From Flavobacterium sufflavum (GTDB taxonomy: Bacteria > Bacteroidota > Bacteroidia > Flavobacteriales > Flavobacteriaceae), in NCBI RefSeq assembly GCF_004016525.1, contig NZ_SACJ01000002.1:186001-250000 (forward strand): a DNA stretch of 64,000 bases, written 5' to 3'. Position 1 is the stretch's first letter. Every line of letters begins with the position of its first letter. The notes under the pieces were generated by a model that saw only the letters and a list, made by a program, of their open reading frames with translations, had not been told where the DNA came from and did not search any database. The translations under genes were made by a program, and so were the position numbers. Below, in pieces: positions 1-7,856 of this stretch.

Positions 1-872
1 TTAATGAAATAGGTGCGCAAGTAATTCATGTCAATATTAAATTAATTAATGAAATTACGAATGAATTAGATATTGAAAAATTCATTAATGATCCTTTGTA
101 TAGTGAGTATAAGAACTCAATTTTTATAGGAGAAAATGGGGAAATAATAACTAATAATAGCGATAAGATTTTTGTTTCTCGAGAAGTCGAAAAAATGTCG
201 AAATCAAAATACAATGTAGTGACGCCTGATGATATTTGCGAAGAGTATGGTGCCGATACTTTGCGTTTGTACGAAATGTTCTTAGGTCCATTGGAACAGG
301 CAAAACCTTGGAACACGGCTGGTATTTCGGGAGTTTTTGGTTTCCTGAAAAAATTATGGAGATTGTATTTTGATGAAAATGGTTTAATCGTGAACAACGA
401 CGAACCAACCAAAGACAACCTAAAATCATTACACAAAACCATCAAGAAAGTTTCAGAAGATATCGAGAGTTTCTCTTTCAATACTTCGGTTTCCCAGTTT
501 ATGATTTGTGTGAATGAATTGTCAACTCAAAATTGTCATTCTCGTGCTATTTTAGAACCATTGACCATTGTGATTTCTTCTTATGCACCTCATATTGCTG
601 AAGAATTATGGAGTGCTTTGGGACATGAAGGTTCGATTGCGACTGTAGCTTTCCCTAAATTCGAAGCAGCTCATTTGGTAGAATCTGATAAAGAATATCC
701 GGTTTCTTTCAACGGAAAAATGCGTTTCACGATTAATTTGCCTTTGGATTTAACCAAGGAACAAATCGAGGAAATCGTTATGAAAGACGAAAGAACCCAA
801 AAACAATTAGACGGTAGAACACCAAACAAGGTGATTATCGTTCCGGGGAAAATCATTAATTTGGTTGGATAA
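1..872 (+). CDS. leuS: Leucyl-tRNA synthetase, C-terminal part (5' end outside window)
   Basis: Class I aminoacyl-tRNA synthetase that charges tRNA-Leu in the cytoplasm. The reading frame is open from base 3 with no start codon in the window, so only about the last 290 residues are present. The KMSKS catalytic loop is clear (EKMSKSKYNVV, near base 192), followed by the typical GADTLRLYEMFLGPLEQAKPW stretch in two parts, the anticodon-binding helical domain, and the small C-terminal LeuS domain ending in VIIVPGKIINLVG. Nothing looks broken in the visible part. The stop is followed within 25 bases by a palindromic repeat that may end the transcript. Family assignment is very secure; the N-terminal catalytic and editing domains cannot be judged. 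Confidence 0.97.
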   Translation, partial: NEIGAQVIHVNIKLINEITNELDIEKFINDPLYSEYKNSIFIGENGEIITNNSDKIFVSREVEKMSKSKYNVVTPDDICEEYGADTLRLYEMFLGPLEQAKPWNTAGISGVFGFLKKLWRLYFDENGLIVNNDEPTKDNLKSLHKTIKKVSEDIESFSFNTSVSQFMICVNELSTQNCHSRAILEPLTIVISSYAPHIAEELWSALGHEGSIATVAFPKFEAAHLVESDKEYPVSFNGKMRFTINLPLDLTKEQIEEIVMKDERTQKQLDGRTPNKVIIVPGKIINLVG

Positions 873-893
873 CCAAATAAATTCCAATATTTT

Positions 894-955
894 AAAATTC
901 CAAATTCCAATTGTCACACTGAGCTAGTCGAAGTGTTGTTGGAATTTGGAATTTT
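894..955. repeat. Dispersed palindromic repeat, copy 1 (CACTGAGC..GAAGTG core)
   Basis: A perfect 17-bp inverted repeat (AAAATTCCAAATTCCAA at 894-910, complement at 939-955) encloses a core CACTGAGCTAGTCGAAGTG at 917-935 whose ends are again complementary (ACACT/AGTGT). A second copy lies at 1766-1830. The core resembles a short repeat I remember as widespread in Bacteroidota genomes; that recollection was not checked. It may also act as a transcription stop for leuS. Confidence 0.8.
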
Positions 956-1055
956 TATTTTGGAATTTTTTAACAGCTGTCAAGTTGGCATTTTTGTAAT
1001 TTGGTTCAGAATTTGTTGCTTGTATTGAAAAAACAGAAATAAAAAATATAAAGAT

Positions 1056-1745
1056 ATGGGAAGTGGTTATTTAATTCTAGCTGGGGCAATTATGTTGTTC
1101 AGCTGGTTGGTGAGTTCAAGACTGAAGAGCAAGTTTGAACATTATTCACAACTGCATTTGCAAAATAATATGAGCGGTGCCGAGATTGCGCAAAAAATGC
1201 TATCAGATAACGGAATTTATGATGTGCGTGTCATTTCGACTGAGGGTCAATTAACGGATCATTACAATCCGGTGGATAAAACGGTTAATTTAAGCGAGTC
1301 GGTATACAATCAGCGTAATGCTGCGGCTGCGGCTGTAGCGGCACACGAATGCGGTCACGCGGTGCAACATGCCGTGGGTTATGAGTGGTTGAGTATGCGT
1401 TCTAAATTGGTTCCGTTTGTTAATGTGGCTTCTTCGTATATGCAATGGATTTTGCTGGCTGGAATCCTGATGTTGAGAACCTTTCCGGGCTTGTTGTTAA
1501 TTGGGATTATCCTGTTTGCGGCAACTACCTTGTTTTCGATTATTACTTTGCCGGTGGAATATGATGCGAGTAATCGCGCTTTGGCCTGGCTAAAAAACAA
1601 AAACATGCTTAACCCGGCAGAATATGCGGGTGCTGAAGATTCTTTAAAATGGGCAGCTCGTACTTATGTGGTGGCAGCTTTGGGTTCTATCGCTACCTTG
1701 TTGTATTATTTGTCTATTTATTTGGGAGGTAATAGGAGGAGTTAA
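1056..1745 (+). CDS. Membrane zinc metallopeptidase (YugP / Zn_peptidase_2 family)
   Basis: Integral membrane metalloprotease of 229 residues, close to the usual family length. The zinc site is the HEXXH-type motif AAHECGHAVQH around residues 95-105. A hydrophobic N-terminal segment (residues 4-20) and a cluster of hydrophobic segments at about 128-170 and 200-222 place the active site at the membrane. The conserved downstream PVEYDASNRALAWL stretch supports the family. The physiological substrate of this family is not established. The gene stands alone, bracketed by two same-orientation copies of a palindromic repeat (894-955 and 1766-1830). Confidence 0.9.
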   Translation: MGSGYLILAGAIMLFSWLVSSRLKSKFEHYSQLHLQNNMSGAEIAQKMLSDNGIYDVRVISTEGQLTDHYNPVDKTVNLSESVYNQRNAAAAAVAAHECGHAVQHAVGYEWLSMRSKLVPFVNVASSYMQWILLAGILMLRTFPGLLLIGIILFAATTLFSIITLPVEYDASNRALAWLKNKNMLNPAEYAGAEDSLKWAARTYVVAALGSIATLLYYLSIYLGGNRRS

Positions 1746-1765
1746 AAAAATAAAATTCCAAAAGC

Positions 1766-1830
1766 AAAAATTCCAAATTCCAACTGTCACACTGAGCTTG
1801 TCGAAGTGTTATTGGGATTTGGAATTTTTT
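1766..1830. repeat. Dispersed palindromic repeat, copy 2
   Basis: Inverted repeat arms 1766-1783 and 1812-1829 (17 of 18 positions complementary) around the core CACTGAGCTTGTCGAAGTG at 1790-1808. It matches the copy at 894-955 in arms, core and orientation, differing at only a few bases. It lies just after the peptidase stop, 20 bp from the end of the oppositely transcribed haem lipoprotein gene. Confidence 0.8.
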
Positions 1831-1849
1831 TATTGAATATTTTGGGCTG

Positions 1850-2209
1850 TTATTGAGGCATATTTTGTTGCTGCCATTGTACTAAAAGGGCAACCTGGTC
1901 ATTAGTTAAAGCTGGTTTTTTGTTTACAGGAGGCATAAATTTACGGTCGTCCTGAGGTAATTTTACACGGGCAATTATAGCTGTAATATGTGCTTTTACC
2001 TGTTCGTAGTTTTCAAACGGTTCTTTTCGCCCTTGAGGTGGCATGTGGCAAGGAGTACAGCTGTTAGCGATTATAGGTTTAACATCGGCAGTGTAGCTTA
2101 TTTTTTTAGCTTCTACATATTCTGACTTTCCTTTTCTTGCAGAGCTACAATTAACCATTAGTATGGATAAAGGGATGATAAGGGCGATTAATTGGATTTT
2201 TTTTGTCAT
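1850..2209 (-). CDS. Haem-binding lipoprotein with one CXXCH site
   Basis: A 119-residue exported protein. The N-terminus has a lipoprotein signal peptide with lipobox ILMVNCSS (Cys21), so it is probably anchored in the outer or inner membrane facing the periplasm. A single c-type haem attachment motif, SCTPCHMPP, follows at about residues 51-58, and a FMPPV segment near residue 92 could supply the distal Met ligand. This pattern fits the small haem-binding/cytochrome c-like domain proteins of Bacteroidota, probably an electron carrier. No redox partner gene is adjacent, and the upstream kinase is 134 bases away. Haem attachment is inferred from the motif alone. Confidence 0.8.
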   Translation of the reverse strand: MTKKIQLIALIIPLSILMVNCSSARKGKSEYVEAKKISYTADVKPIIANSCTPCHMPPQGRKEPFENYEQVKAHITAIIARVKLPQDDRKFMPPVNKKPALTNDQVALLVQWQQQNMPQ

Positions 2210-2343
2210 TTTTTGTGTTGCTTATTAAAGTTGGTTTTGTTTATTAATTTATTTTTCTAAGAAAATAAAAAAAATCTGTTTTCGAAATTCAATTTGCTTT
2301 TTTTTAAGAAAAAATCTTAAATATTTTTCAATAATGACTGTTG

Positions 2344-3390
2344 TTATGCGTTAAAGTTGTTTTTATTAGGCAAGTAAATTGTAAAAGTGGTTCCAATATT
2401 CTCCTCACTTTCAAATTTAATGTGCCCTCCGAGTTTTTCGATACCGTATCTAAGAGTGTAAAGTCCAATTCCGTTTCCGCTGGACTGATTAGTTGCCCGA
2501 TAAAATAATTTGAAAATATTTTTTTGTAAATCTTTAATTATTCCTATCCCATTATCTGTAACTGTAACTTTGGTGGTGCTGTCTTCTTCTTTTGAAACAT
2601 TGATTTTTATAAAGGAAGCATTTCGTTTCTCGTTTCGGTATTTTATGGCATTGTCGATGAGATTTTGGAATAGAGAAATGATGATGAGTTTGTCAAAATA
2701 AAAATCAGGAATTATTTCTATGTTTTCTTCAAATCGTACTACATTGTAACCCGGTATGTACGTAAGTGATTTTTTTACGTCAAGAATAATTTGCTCGAAA
2801 TTTATTAATTCAACATGGGTGTCTCCTTTTTGGATTCTCAGTGTTTTGTTGATTTGATTCAGCGTGTTAATTAGTTGTTTGGCACTTTCTTGTGCTAATT
2901 CAAGATACATTTTTAATTCATTGATATCATTAGGTCCATTAAGAGCTAGATTCGTAATCCCTAATATACTTGCTATTGGACTATTAATATCATGTGTAAC
3001 CTTGTAAGAGAATGATTCTAAAGCACTGATAGTATCTTTAAGTTCTGTTATGTTTGATGCAGTTATGCCAATTCCATCTCCAACTTTGAATACTTTTATC
3101 CGGTTGTGTTGGTTTCCAAATTTTGGATGGCTTAAACTGTCTTCAATAACAATTGGTTTACCTGTTCTAATTACTTCCAGGTATTTGTCATACAATCCTT
3201 TTTCTTTTATATCTGGTCCTATTTCTAAGACGTTCTTACCAATTATTGTATTGTAATCTAGATGATAGTATTTAAGTAAACTGTCATTTATATCAATTAC
3301 ATTTAGATTTTTGTCAAATACTATAAAGTGTAATTCTGCATTATTAAAAAATTCTGAACGAATATTTTTTATTTCATTTCCCTCTGTCAT
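2344..3390 (-). CDS. PAS-domain sensor histidine kinase, soluble
   Basis: Cytoplasmic kinase of 348 residues without signal peptide or membrane segments. A PAS domain occupies about residues 15-120 (ending GIGITASNITELKDT), then a phospho-acceptor helix with SYKVTHDINSP (His133), and a HATPase_c domain with N box NLIDNAIKYRN, G1 VTDNGIGI, and G2 SGNGIGLYTLRYG. All catalytic boxes look intact. No response regulator gene is adjacent, so the partner is unknown. It is probably transcribed on its own; about 220 bases of AT-rich DNA precede the start with no clear promoter. Confidence 0.9.
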   Translation of the reverse strand: MTEGNEIKNIRSEFFNNAELHFIVFDKNLNVIDINDSLLKYYHLDYNTIIGKNVLEIGPDIKEKGLYDKYLEVIRTGKPIVIEDSLSHPKFGNQHNRIKVFKVGDGIGITASNITELKDTISALESFSYKVTHDINSPIASILGITNLALNGPNDINELKMYLELAQESAKQLINTLNQINKTLRIQKGDTHVELINFEQIILDVKKSLTYIPGYNVVRFEENIEIIPDFYFDKLIIISLFQNLIDNAIKYRNEKRNASFIKINVSKEEDSTTKVTVTDNGIGIIKDLQKNIFKLFYRATNQSSGNGIGLYTLRYGIEKLGGHIKFESEENIGTTFTIYLPNKNNFNA

Positions 3391-3616
3391 GTTTGCACTT
3401 TAGTAGTTATTGTTCTCAATTTAAATAGCTGTCATTTAAAATAACAATTTATGTTTTTTAATTTAAAAATAGGTGTTTAAGAAAGGAAAATATTATCGTT
3501 GTTGGTTTTGTTTTTGTAGAATTTTTCAGAATGTTTTTGGTTAGAAGTCAAAAATACTAAAAAACTGATTTGTGTGCTGTGATGATTTAATTTGTGTGAA
3601 ATCTTTTAAACATAAA

Positions 3617-3649
3617 AAACCCGACAGCTTTTTAAACGCTGTCGGGTTT
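3617..3649 (-). terminator. Intrinsic terminator after hemD
   Basis: Perfect 12-bp stem AAACCCGACAGC (3617-3628) with its complement at 3638-3649. Read on the minus strand it ends in a run of T (GGGTTTTTTATG). It lies 23 bases past the hemD stop. Confidence 0.85.
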
Positions 3650-3672
3650 GAATTTGTATATACAGCTAAGGA

Positions 3673-4422
3673 TTATTTTCCTTTATTAGCTTCGGTGATG
3701 TATTTTTCTAATGCCATAGTCATTGATGGTGTTCCCGGTGCAGGAGCCATAATGTCTACTCTTAATCCGTGATCGAGAGCTTCTTTTTGAGTAGTGCTTC
3801 CAAAAACAGCAATTCGGGTGTTATTTTGTTGAAAGTCAGGAAAATTTTTATACAATGATTTAATTCCTGTTGGACTAAAAAAGGCTAAAACATCATAGTA
3901 AACATCTGCTAAATCAGACAAGTCACTCATTACCGTTCTGTAAAAAGTAGCCTGTGTCCAATCGACTTTTAAGTTGTTTAAAGTTTGAGGAGCATCTGCA
4001 TTTAATTGGTCAGAAGCTGGTAATAAGAATTTTTCGTCTTTGTATTTTTTAATCAAAGGCGATAAATCGGCAAAATCCTTTGGTCCAACATAGATTTTTC
4101 TTTTTCTGTAGACCACATATTTTTGCAAATAGAAAGCTACGGCTTCAGATTGGCAAAAATACTTTAAACCCTCAGGAACTTTAAAACGCATTTCTTCTGC
4201 CACTCTAAAAAAGTGGTCAACAGCATTTCTACTGGTTAAAATAATAGCAGAAAAATTGTTGAGATCAATTTTTTGAAGTCTAATTTCTTTCGCACTAACT
4301 CCTTCTATGTGTATAAAAGGGCGGAAATCAATTTTGATTTTATGTTTGTGTTGGAGTTCAAAGTAAGGCGAATTTTCTACCTTAGGCTCTGGTTGCGATA
4401 CCAAAATTGTTTTGACTTTCAT
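3673..4422 (-). CDS. hemD: Uroporphyrinogen-III synthase
   Basis: Cyclises hydroxymethylbilane to uroporphyrinogen III in haem biosynthesis. The 249-residue protein starts MKVKTILVSQPEP; an ATG four codons upstream (4434) is possible but less family-like. Recognisable stretches are the N-terminal beta strand TILVSQPEP, the AIILTSRNAVDHFF segment, FLLPASD in the second domain, and VLAFFSPTGIKSL with AVFGSTTQKEALDHGL near the C-terminus. These match flavobacterial HemD proteins, which are divergent from the enterobacterial enzyme. It is co-transcribed behind the DUF4271 membrane protein, whose stop lies 15 bases before the chosen start, and ends at a strong terminator. Confidence 0.88.
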   Translation of the reverse strand: MKVKTILVSQPEPKVENSPYFELQHKHKIKIDFRPFIHIEGVSAKEIRLQKIDLNNFSAIILTSRNAVDHFFRVAEEMRFKVPEGLKYFCQSEAVAFYLQKYVVYRKRKIYVGPKDFADLSPLIKKYKDEKFLLPASDQLNADAPQTLNNLKVDWTQATFYRTVMSDLSDLADVYYDVLAFFSPTGIKSLYKNFPDFQQNNTRIAVFGSTTQKEALDHGLRVDIMAPAPGTPSMTMALEKYITEANKGK

Positions 4423-4437
4423 ATATTTTAACATTTT

Positions 4438-5109
4438 CTAAGCGCTCCCTTTTGTAAACAAATAATACATGAAAAAATAGGGAGCTATTTCGAGAGTGCA
4501 AAGATATAAAATAAAATAAAACAACTTACTGAATATTAAACTTTGATATTTTTTTATTGAAAGGGAATATGTTAGTATGCTTAAGACTAGTATTATGCTT
4601 ATTATTGCTATAGGAATATTCTGAGACACAGTGTTGTGGTAAAATAAAAGGATGTTAATAGGCAGAATGATTATCCCTATATAAGCCCTGTAAGTGATTT
4701 TTTGCAGGTTAAATTGCTCCACAAATTCCTCAATATTGAAGGTTGTGGCGATAATTTTTTCGATTAAAAACTTCGATAAAATAAAAAAGATAAGAAAAGT
4801 GATAATCTGTATGTACAATATCCAATCGGTTTTGGAGGCATAGCCAAAAATGCTTAACGAGATTTGGATAAAAAAAGCAAATGAGATTACCTGTACAAAG
4901 AACAGCGAGATAGTAAAACTGCTTTTGAGTTGGCTGCTATCGCGATAGACTTTAGAATACTTGTCGGAAAACAATAAATTAATAAAATCACTAAATCGGT
5001 TACCATAAATCGCTTTAGTGATGGCAATGATACCAAAGGCTAAAACAAATAAAAGGGTTGCCCAATCTTTGCTTTCTATAATTCTGGGATGTAGAAGGTA
5101 TTCGGTCAT
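4438..5109 (-). CDS. DUF4271 membrane protein
   Basis: A 223-residue integral membrane protein with roughly six to seven hydrophobic segments, including LLFVLAFGIIAITKAIYG, FFVQVISFAFFIQISL and ILYIQIITFLIFFIL. The start MTEYLLHP at 5109 is chosen because the upstream extension of the frame is basic, lacks any domain and would overlap the divergent glycosyltransferase gene. DUF4271 proteins sit next to hemD in many Flavobacteriia; function is unknown, and the context only hints at a link to tetrapyrroles. A TAATTTTG -7-like element lies on the minus strand at 5118-5125, but no well-placed -33 was seen. Confidence 0.85.
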   Translation of the reverse strand: MTEYLLHPRIIESKDWATLLFVLAFGIIAITKAIYGNRFSDFINLLFSDKYSKVYRDSSQLKSSFTISLFFVQVISFAFFIQISLSIFGYASKTDWILYIQIITFLIFFILSKFLIEKIIATTFNIEEFVEQFNLQKITYRAYIGIIILPINILLFYHNTVSQNIPIAIISIILVLSILTYSLSIKKYQSLIFSKLFYFILYLCTLEIAPYFFMYYLFTKGSA

Positions 5110-5161
5110 AATGTTGGCAAAATTACTAAAATTTTGTGTCAATATTTTTATTATAAAATTA

Positions 5162-5195
5162 TTGTGAATCAAATGCCATAAAAAGGTTATTTTTG
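5162..5195 (+). promoter_or_regulatory. Candidate promoter for the glycosyltransferase-pyrC operon
   Basis: TTG at 5162-5164 and TATTTTTG at 5188-5195 are separated by 23 bases, fitting the Bacteroidetes TTG/TAnnTTTG pattern. The start codon is 20 bases further on. Confidence 0.6.
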
Positions 5196-5214
5196 CGGTG
5201 AAATTTCTAGAAAC

Positions 5215-5940
5215 ATGAATAATTGTATTGTTATAATTCCTACGTATAACGAAATTGAAAACATAGAAAGTATCATTAGAACGACGCTTTCCCAGCATAA
5301 ACATTTTCATGTTCTTATAGTGGATGATAATTCGCCGGATCATACGGCCGACAAGGTCAGATTGTTGCAAACGGAATTTGAAGGACGTTTGTTTCTGGAA
5401 AACAGAAAGCAAAAATCAGGTTTAGGAACGGCATACGTTCATGGATTTAAGTGGGCATTGGCTCATGATTATGAATTTATTTTCGAAATGGATGCCGATT
5501 TTTCACACAATCCTCATGATTTAGAAAAGCTATATAATGCCTGCCATTTTGGAGATGCTGATTTGGCCATTGGTTCTCGTTATGTTACGGGAGTTAATGT
5601 GGTCAATTGGCCTTTAAACAGGGTGTTGCTTTCATATTTTGCCTCGGTTTATGTAAGAATGATTACCGGAATGGTGATTCATGATGCCACGGCCGGTTTT
5701 GTTTGTTATAAAAGAGCGGTATTAGAAAAGATAAATCTCGACAAAATAAAATTTGTGGGTTATGCTTTTCAAATTGAGATGAAGTACCGTACTTTTTGTA
5801 ATAAATTCAATATTGCCGAAGTGCCTATTATTTTTACCGATAGAACCAAGGGGCAGTCTAAAATGAGTAATTCAATAATAGTGGAAGCTGTTTTTGGGGT
5901 TATTTCACTTCGATTAAAAAAATTAGTAAACAGATTATAA
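5215..5940 (+). CDS. Polyprenol-phosphate mannosyltransferase-like GT2 glycosyltransferase
   Basis: GT-A fold glycosyltransferase of 241 residues, close in pattern to dolichol/polyprenol monophosphomannose synthases. Visible motifs are the nucleotide-binding start CIVIIPTYNEIENI, LIVDDNSPDHTAD, the metal-binding EMDADFSHNP, and the GQSKMSNSII tail typical of the DPM1 group. It has no C-terminal membrane segments, so it is the short soluble form acting at the cytoplasmic membrane face. It would transfer a sugar from a nucleotide donor to a lipid carrier; donor and acceptor are not determined by the sequence. First gene of an operon with dihydroorotase (14-base gap) and a DUF4296 lipoprotein. 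Confidence 0.88.
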   Translation: MNNCIVIIPTYNEIENIESIIRTTLSQHKHFHVLIVDDNSPDHTADKVRLLQTEFEGRLFLENRKQKSGLGTAYVHGFKWALAHDYEFIFEMDADFSHNPHDLEKLYNACHFGDADLAIGSRYVTGVNVVNWPLNRVLLSYFASVYVRMITGMVIHDATAGFVCYKRAVLEKINLDKIKFVGYAFQIEMKYRTFCNKFNIAEVPIIFTDRTKGQSKMSNSIIVEAVFGVISLRLKKLVNRL

Positions 5941-5954
5941 TAATAAAAAGAACA

Positions 5955-7295
5955 ATGAACAGGGTTTTAATTAAGAATGCCAAAATAGTAAATGAAGGAG
6001 TAATTTTTGAAGGCGATGTTTTAATTGAGAATGACTTAATTGTTGAGATTTCAGAAAGCATTAGTGCAAAATCATCCGATTGTAAAATTGTAGATGCCGA
6101 AGGGAATTATTTAATTCCGGGGGCTATCGATGATCAGGTGCATTTTAGAGAACCAGGTTTGACGCATAAAGGTGATATCGAGTCGGAATCCAAAGCTGCT
6201 GTTGCGGGTGGAATTACCTCGTTTATCGAGCAGCCTAATACGGTTCCTAATGCGGTTACTCAGGAAATCTTAGAAGAAAAATACCAGTTGGCTGCCGAGA
6301 AATCCTATGCGAATTATTCGTTTATGATGGGAGCAACCAATGATAATTTGGAAGAGGTTTTAAAAACTAATCCGAAGAATGTTGCGGGAATTAAGATATT
6401 TTTAGGTTCTTCAACCGGAAATATGTTAGTGGATGACCAGCTAACACTTGAAAAAATATTCTCAAGTACTCCAATGCTTATTGCAGTGCATTGTGAAGAC
6501 GAGGCAACCATTAAAGCTAATTCGGAAAAATATAAAGAAGAGTATGGTGATGATGTTCCTGTAACGGTGCATCATTTAATCAGAAGTGAAGAGGCTTGTT
6601 ATTTGTCTTCTTCAAAAGCGATTGCTTTGGCCAAGAAAACAGGTGCCCGTTTGCATATTTTTCATCTTTCTACCGCTAAAGAGATGGATTTGTTTACCAA
6701 TAAAATTCCATTGGAAGAAAAGAAAATCACTGCTGAGGTTTGTGTGCATCATTTGTGGTTTACCAATGAAGATTATGCAACCAAAGGTAATTTTATAAAA
6801 TGGAATCCGGCGGTAAAAACAGCAAATGACAGAGATGCTTTGTGGAAAGCCTTGTTAGATGACAGAATCGATGTTATTGCAACGGATCATGCGCCACATA
6901 CATTAGAAGAGAAAAAACAATCTTATTTAAAAGCCCCATCAGGAGGACCGCTGGTACAACATGCTGTTGTGGCTATGTTTGAAGCTTTTCATCAGGGGAA
7001 AATTAGCGTGGAAAAAATTGTGGAGAAAATGTGTCACAATCCCGCTAAGATTTTCAAGATTGAAAAACGTGGTTTTATTAAAGAAGGTTATTATGCCGAT
7101 TTAGTAATTGTAAATGCAGGTTTGCCTTGGGGAGTTAAAAAAGAGAATATTTTTGCTAAATGCGGATGGTCTCCTTTTGAAGGATTTACTTTTAAATCCA
7201 GAATTACGCATACTTTTGTAAATGGACAGTTAGTATATAATGCTTTTAAAGTAAAGAATATTCGTGCTGGAAAAAGACTCTTATTTGATAGGTAA
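5955..7295 (+). CDS. pyrC: Dihydroorotase
   Basis: Amidohydrolase of 446 residues that interconverts carbamoyl-aspartate and dihydroorotate in pyrimidine synthesis. The core signature is IDDQVHFREPGLTHKGD (residues 58-74), with IKIFLGSS for the carboxylated lysine, later histidines in IAVHCEDEAT and LHIFHLSTAKE, and the C-terminal DVIATDHAPHT. One oddity is that the metal-binding HxH is QxH here (Gln61, His63); I recall the same change in Bacteroidetes homologues, so it is probably a lineage trait and not damage. Length and order match class I enzymes. Middle gene of a three-gene operon. Confidence 0.93.
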   Translation: MNRVLIKNAKIVNEGVIFEGDVLIENDLIVEISESISAKSSDCKIVDAEGNYLIPGAIDDQVHFREPGLTHKGDIESESKAAVAGGITSFIEQPNTVPNAVTQEILEEKYQLAAEKSYANYSFMMGATNDNLEEVLKTNPKNVAGIKIFLGSSTGNMLVDDQLTLEKIFSSTPMLIAVHCEDEATIKANSEKYKEEYGDDVPVTVHHLIRSEEACYLSSSKAIALAKKTGARLHIFHLSTAKEMDLFTNKIPLEEKKITAEVCVHHLWFTNEDYATKGNFIKWNPAVKTANDRDALWKALLDDRIDVIATDHAPHTLEEKKQSYLKAPSGGPLVQHAVVAMFEAFHQGKISVEKIVEKMCHNPAKIFKIEKRGFIKEGYYADLVIVNAGLPWGVKKENIFAKCGWSPFEGFTFKSRITHTFVNGQLVYNAFKVKNIRAGKRLLFDR

Positions 7296-7298
7296 GCA

Positions 7299-7856
7299 AT
7301 GAAAAAAACGGTATTTTTTTTAGTTATTATAATGTTATTCTTTGGCTGTAAGGAGGAGACGGTAAAAGAACCGGATCATCTTATAGACAAAGAAGTAATG
7401 CAAAACATTATTTATGATTTGTCGCTTCTGGAAGCGATAAAATACAACGAACCTAATACTACCGAAAATTACAGAGTTAATCCTAAAGAGTTTATTTATA
7501 GAAAATATAAAATAGACAGCGCGCAATTTGCGCAAAACAACATCTATTATGCTTCTAATTTTGATGAGTATAAGGCGATGTATGATAATGTCATTAAGCG
7601 AATAGACGGTAAAAAGGCTGTTATTGATGCTGTTCTTAAAAAAGAAGCAAAAAGAGATTCTTTAATCGCCCAAAAGAAACGAACGGATTCTATCCAGAAA
7701 GTTAAGAAAATAGCGTTGGTTAAGAAGAAAGATTCGTTGCAAAAAATAAAGAAAAAAGATAGCTTGCTTTTGTTAAAGAAAAAGCCAAAAGCTCCAAAAA
7801 AGATTTCGACATCAATAAAATCAAAGGTGATTAAAAACGGAGTTAGAGTTAATTAG
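7299..7856 (+). CDS. DUF4296 lipoprotein, probably surface-exposed
   Basis: A 185-residue lipoprotein. The signal peptide ends in the lipobox MLFFGC, and the mature protein begins CKEE, which resembles the lysine-plus-acidic export signal that directs flavobacterial lipoproteins to the cell surface. A DUF4296-type segment (IDKEVMQNIIYDLSLLEAI onward, then FIYRKYKIDSAQFAQN) covers residues 30-105. The C-terminal third is a lysine-rich, low-complexity region with repeated KKKDSL/KRTDSI units, predicted helical or disordered. It follows pyrC by 3 bases, so it shares the operon, and its last 8 bases overlap the convergent epimerase gene. Function unknown. Confidence 0.85.
   Translation: MKKTVFFLVIIMLFFGCKEETVKEPDHLIDKEVMQNIIYDLSLLEAIKYNEPNTTENYRVNPKEFIYRKYKIDSAQFAQNNIYYASNFDEYKAMYDNVIKRIDGKKAVIDAVLKKEAKRDSLIAQKKRTDSIQKVKKIALVKKKDSLQKIKKKDSLLLLKKKPKAPKKISTSIKSKVIKNGVRVN

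Noticed and set aside
5110-5412. Upstream extension of the DUF4271 gene to 5412
   Set aside because: The extension lies antisense over the glycosyltransferase start, is basic and lacks any domain pattern.
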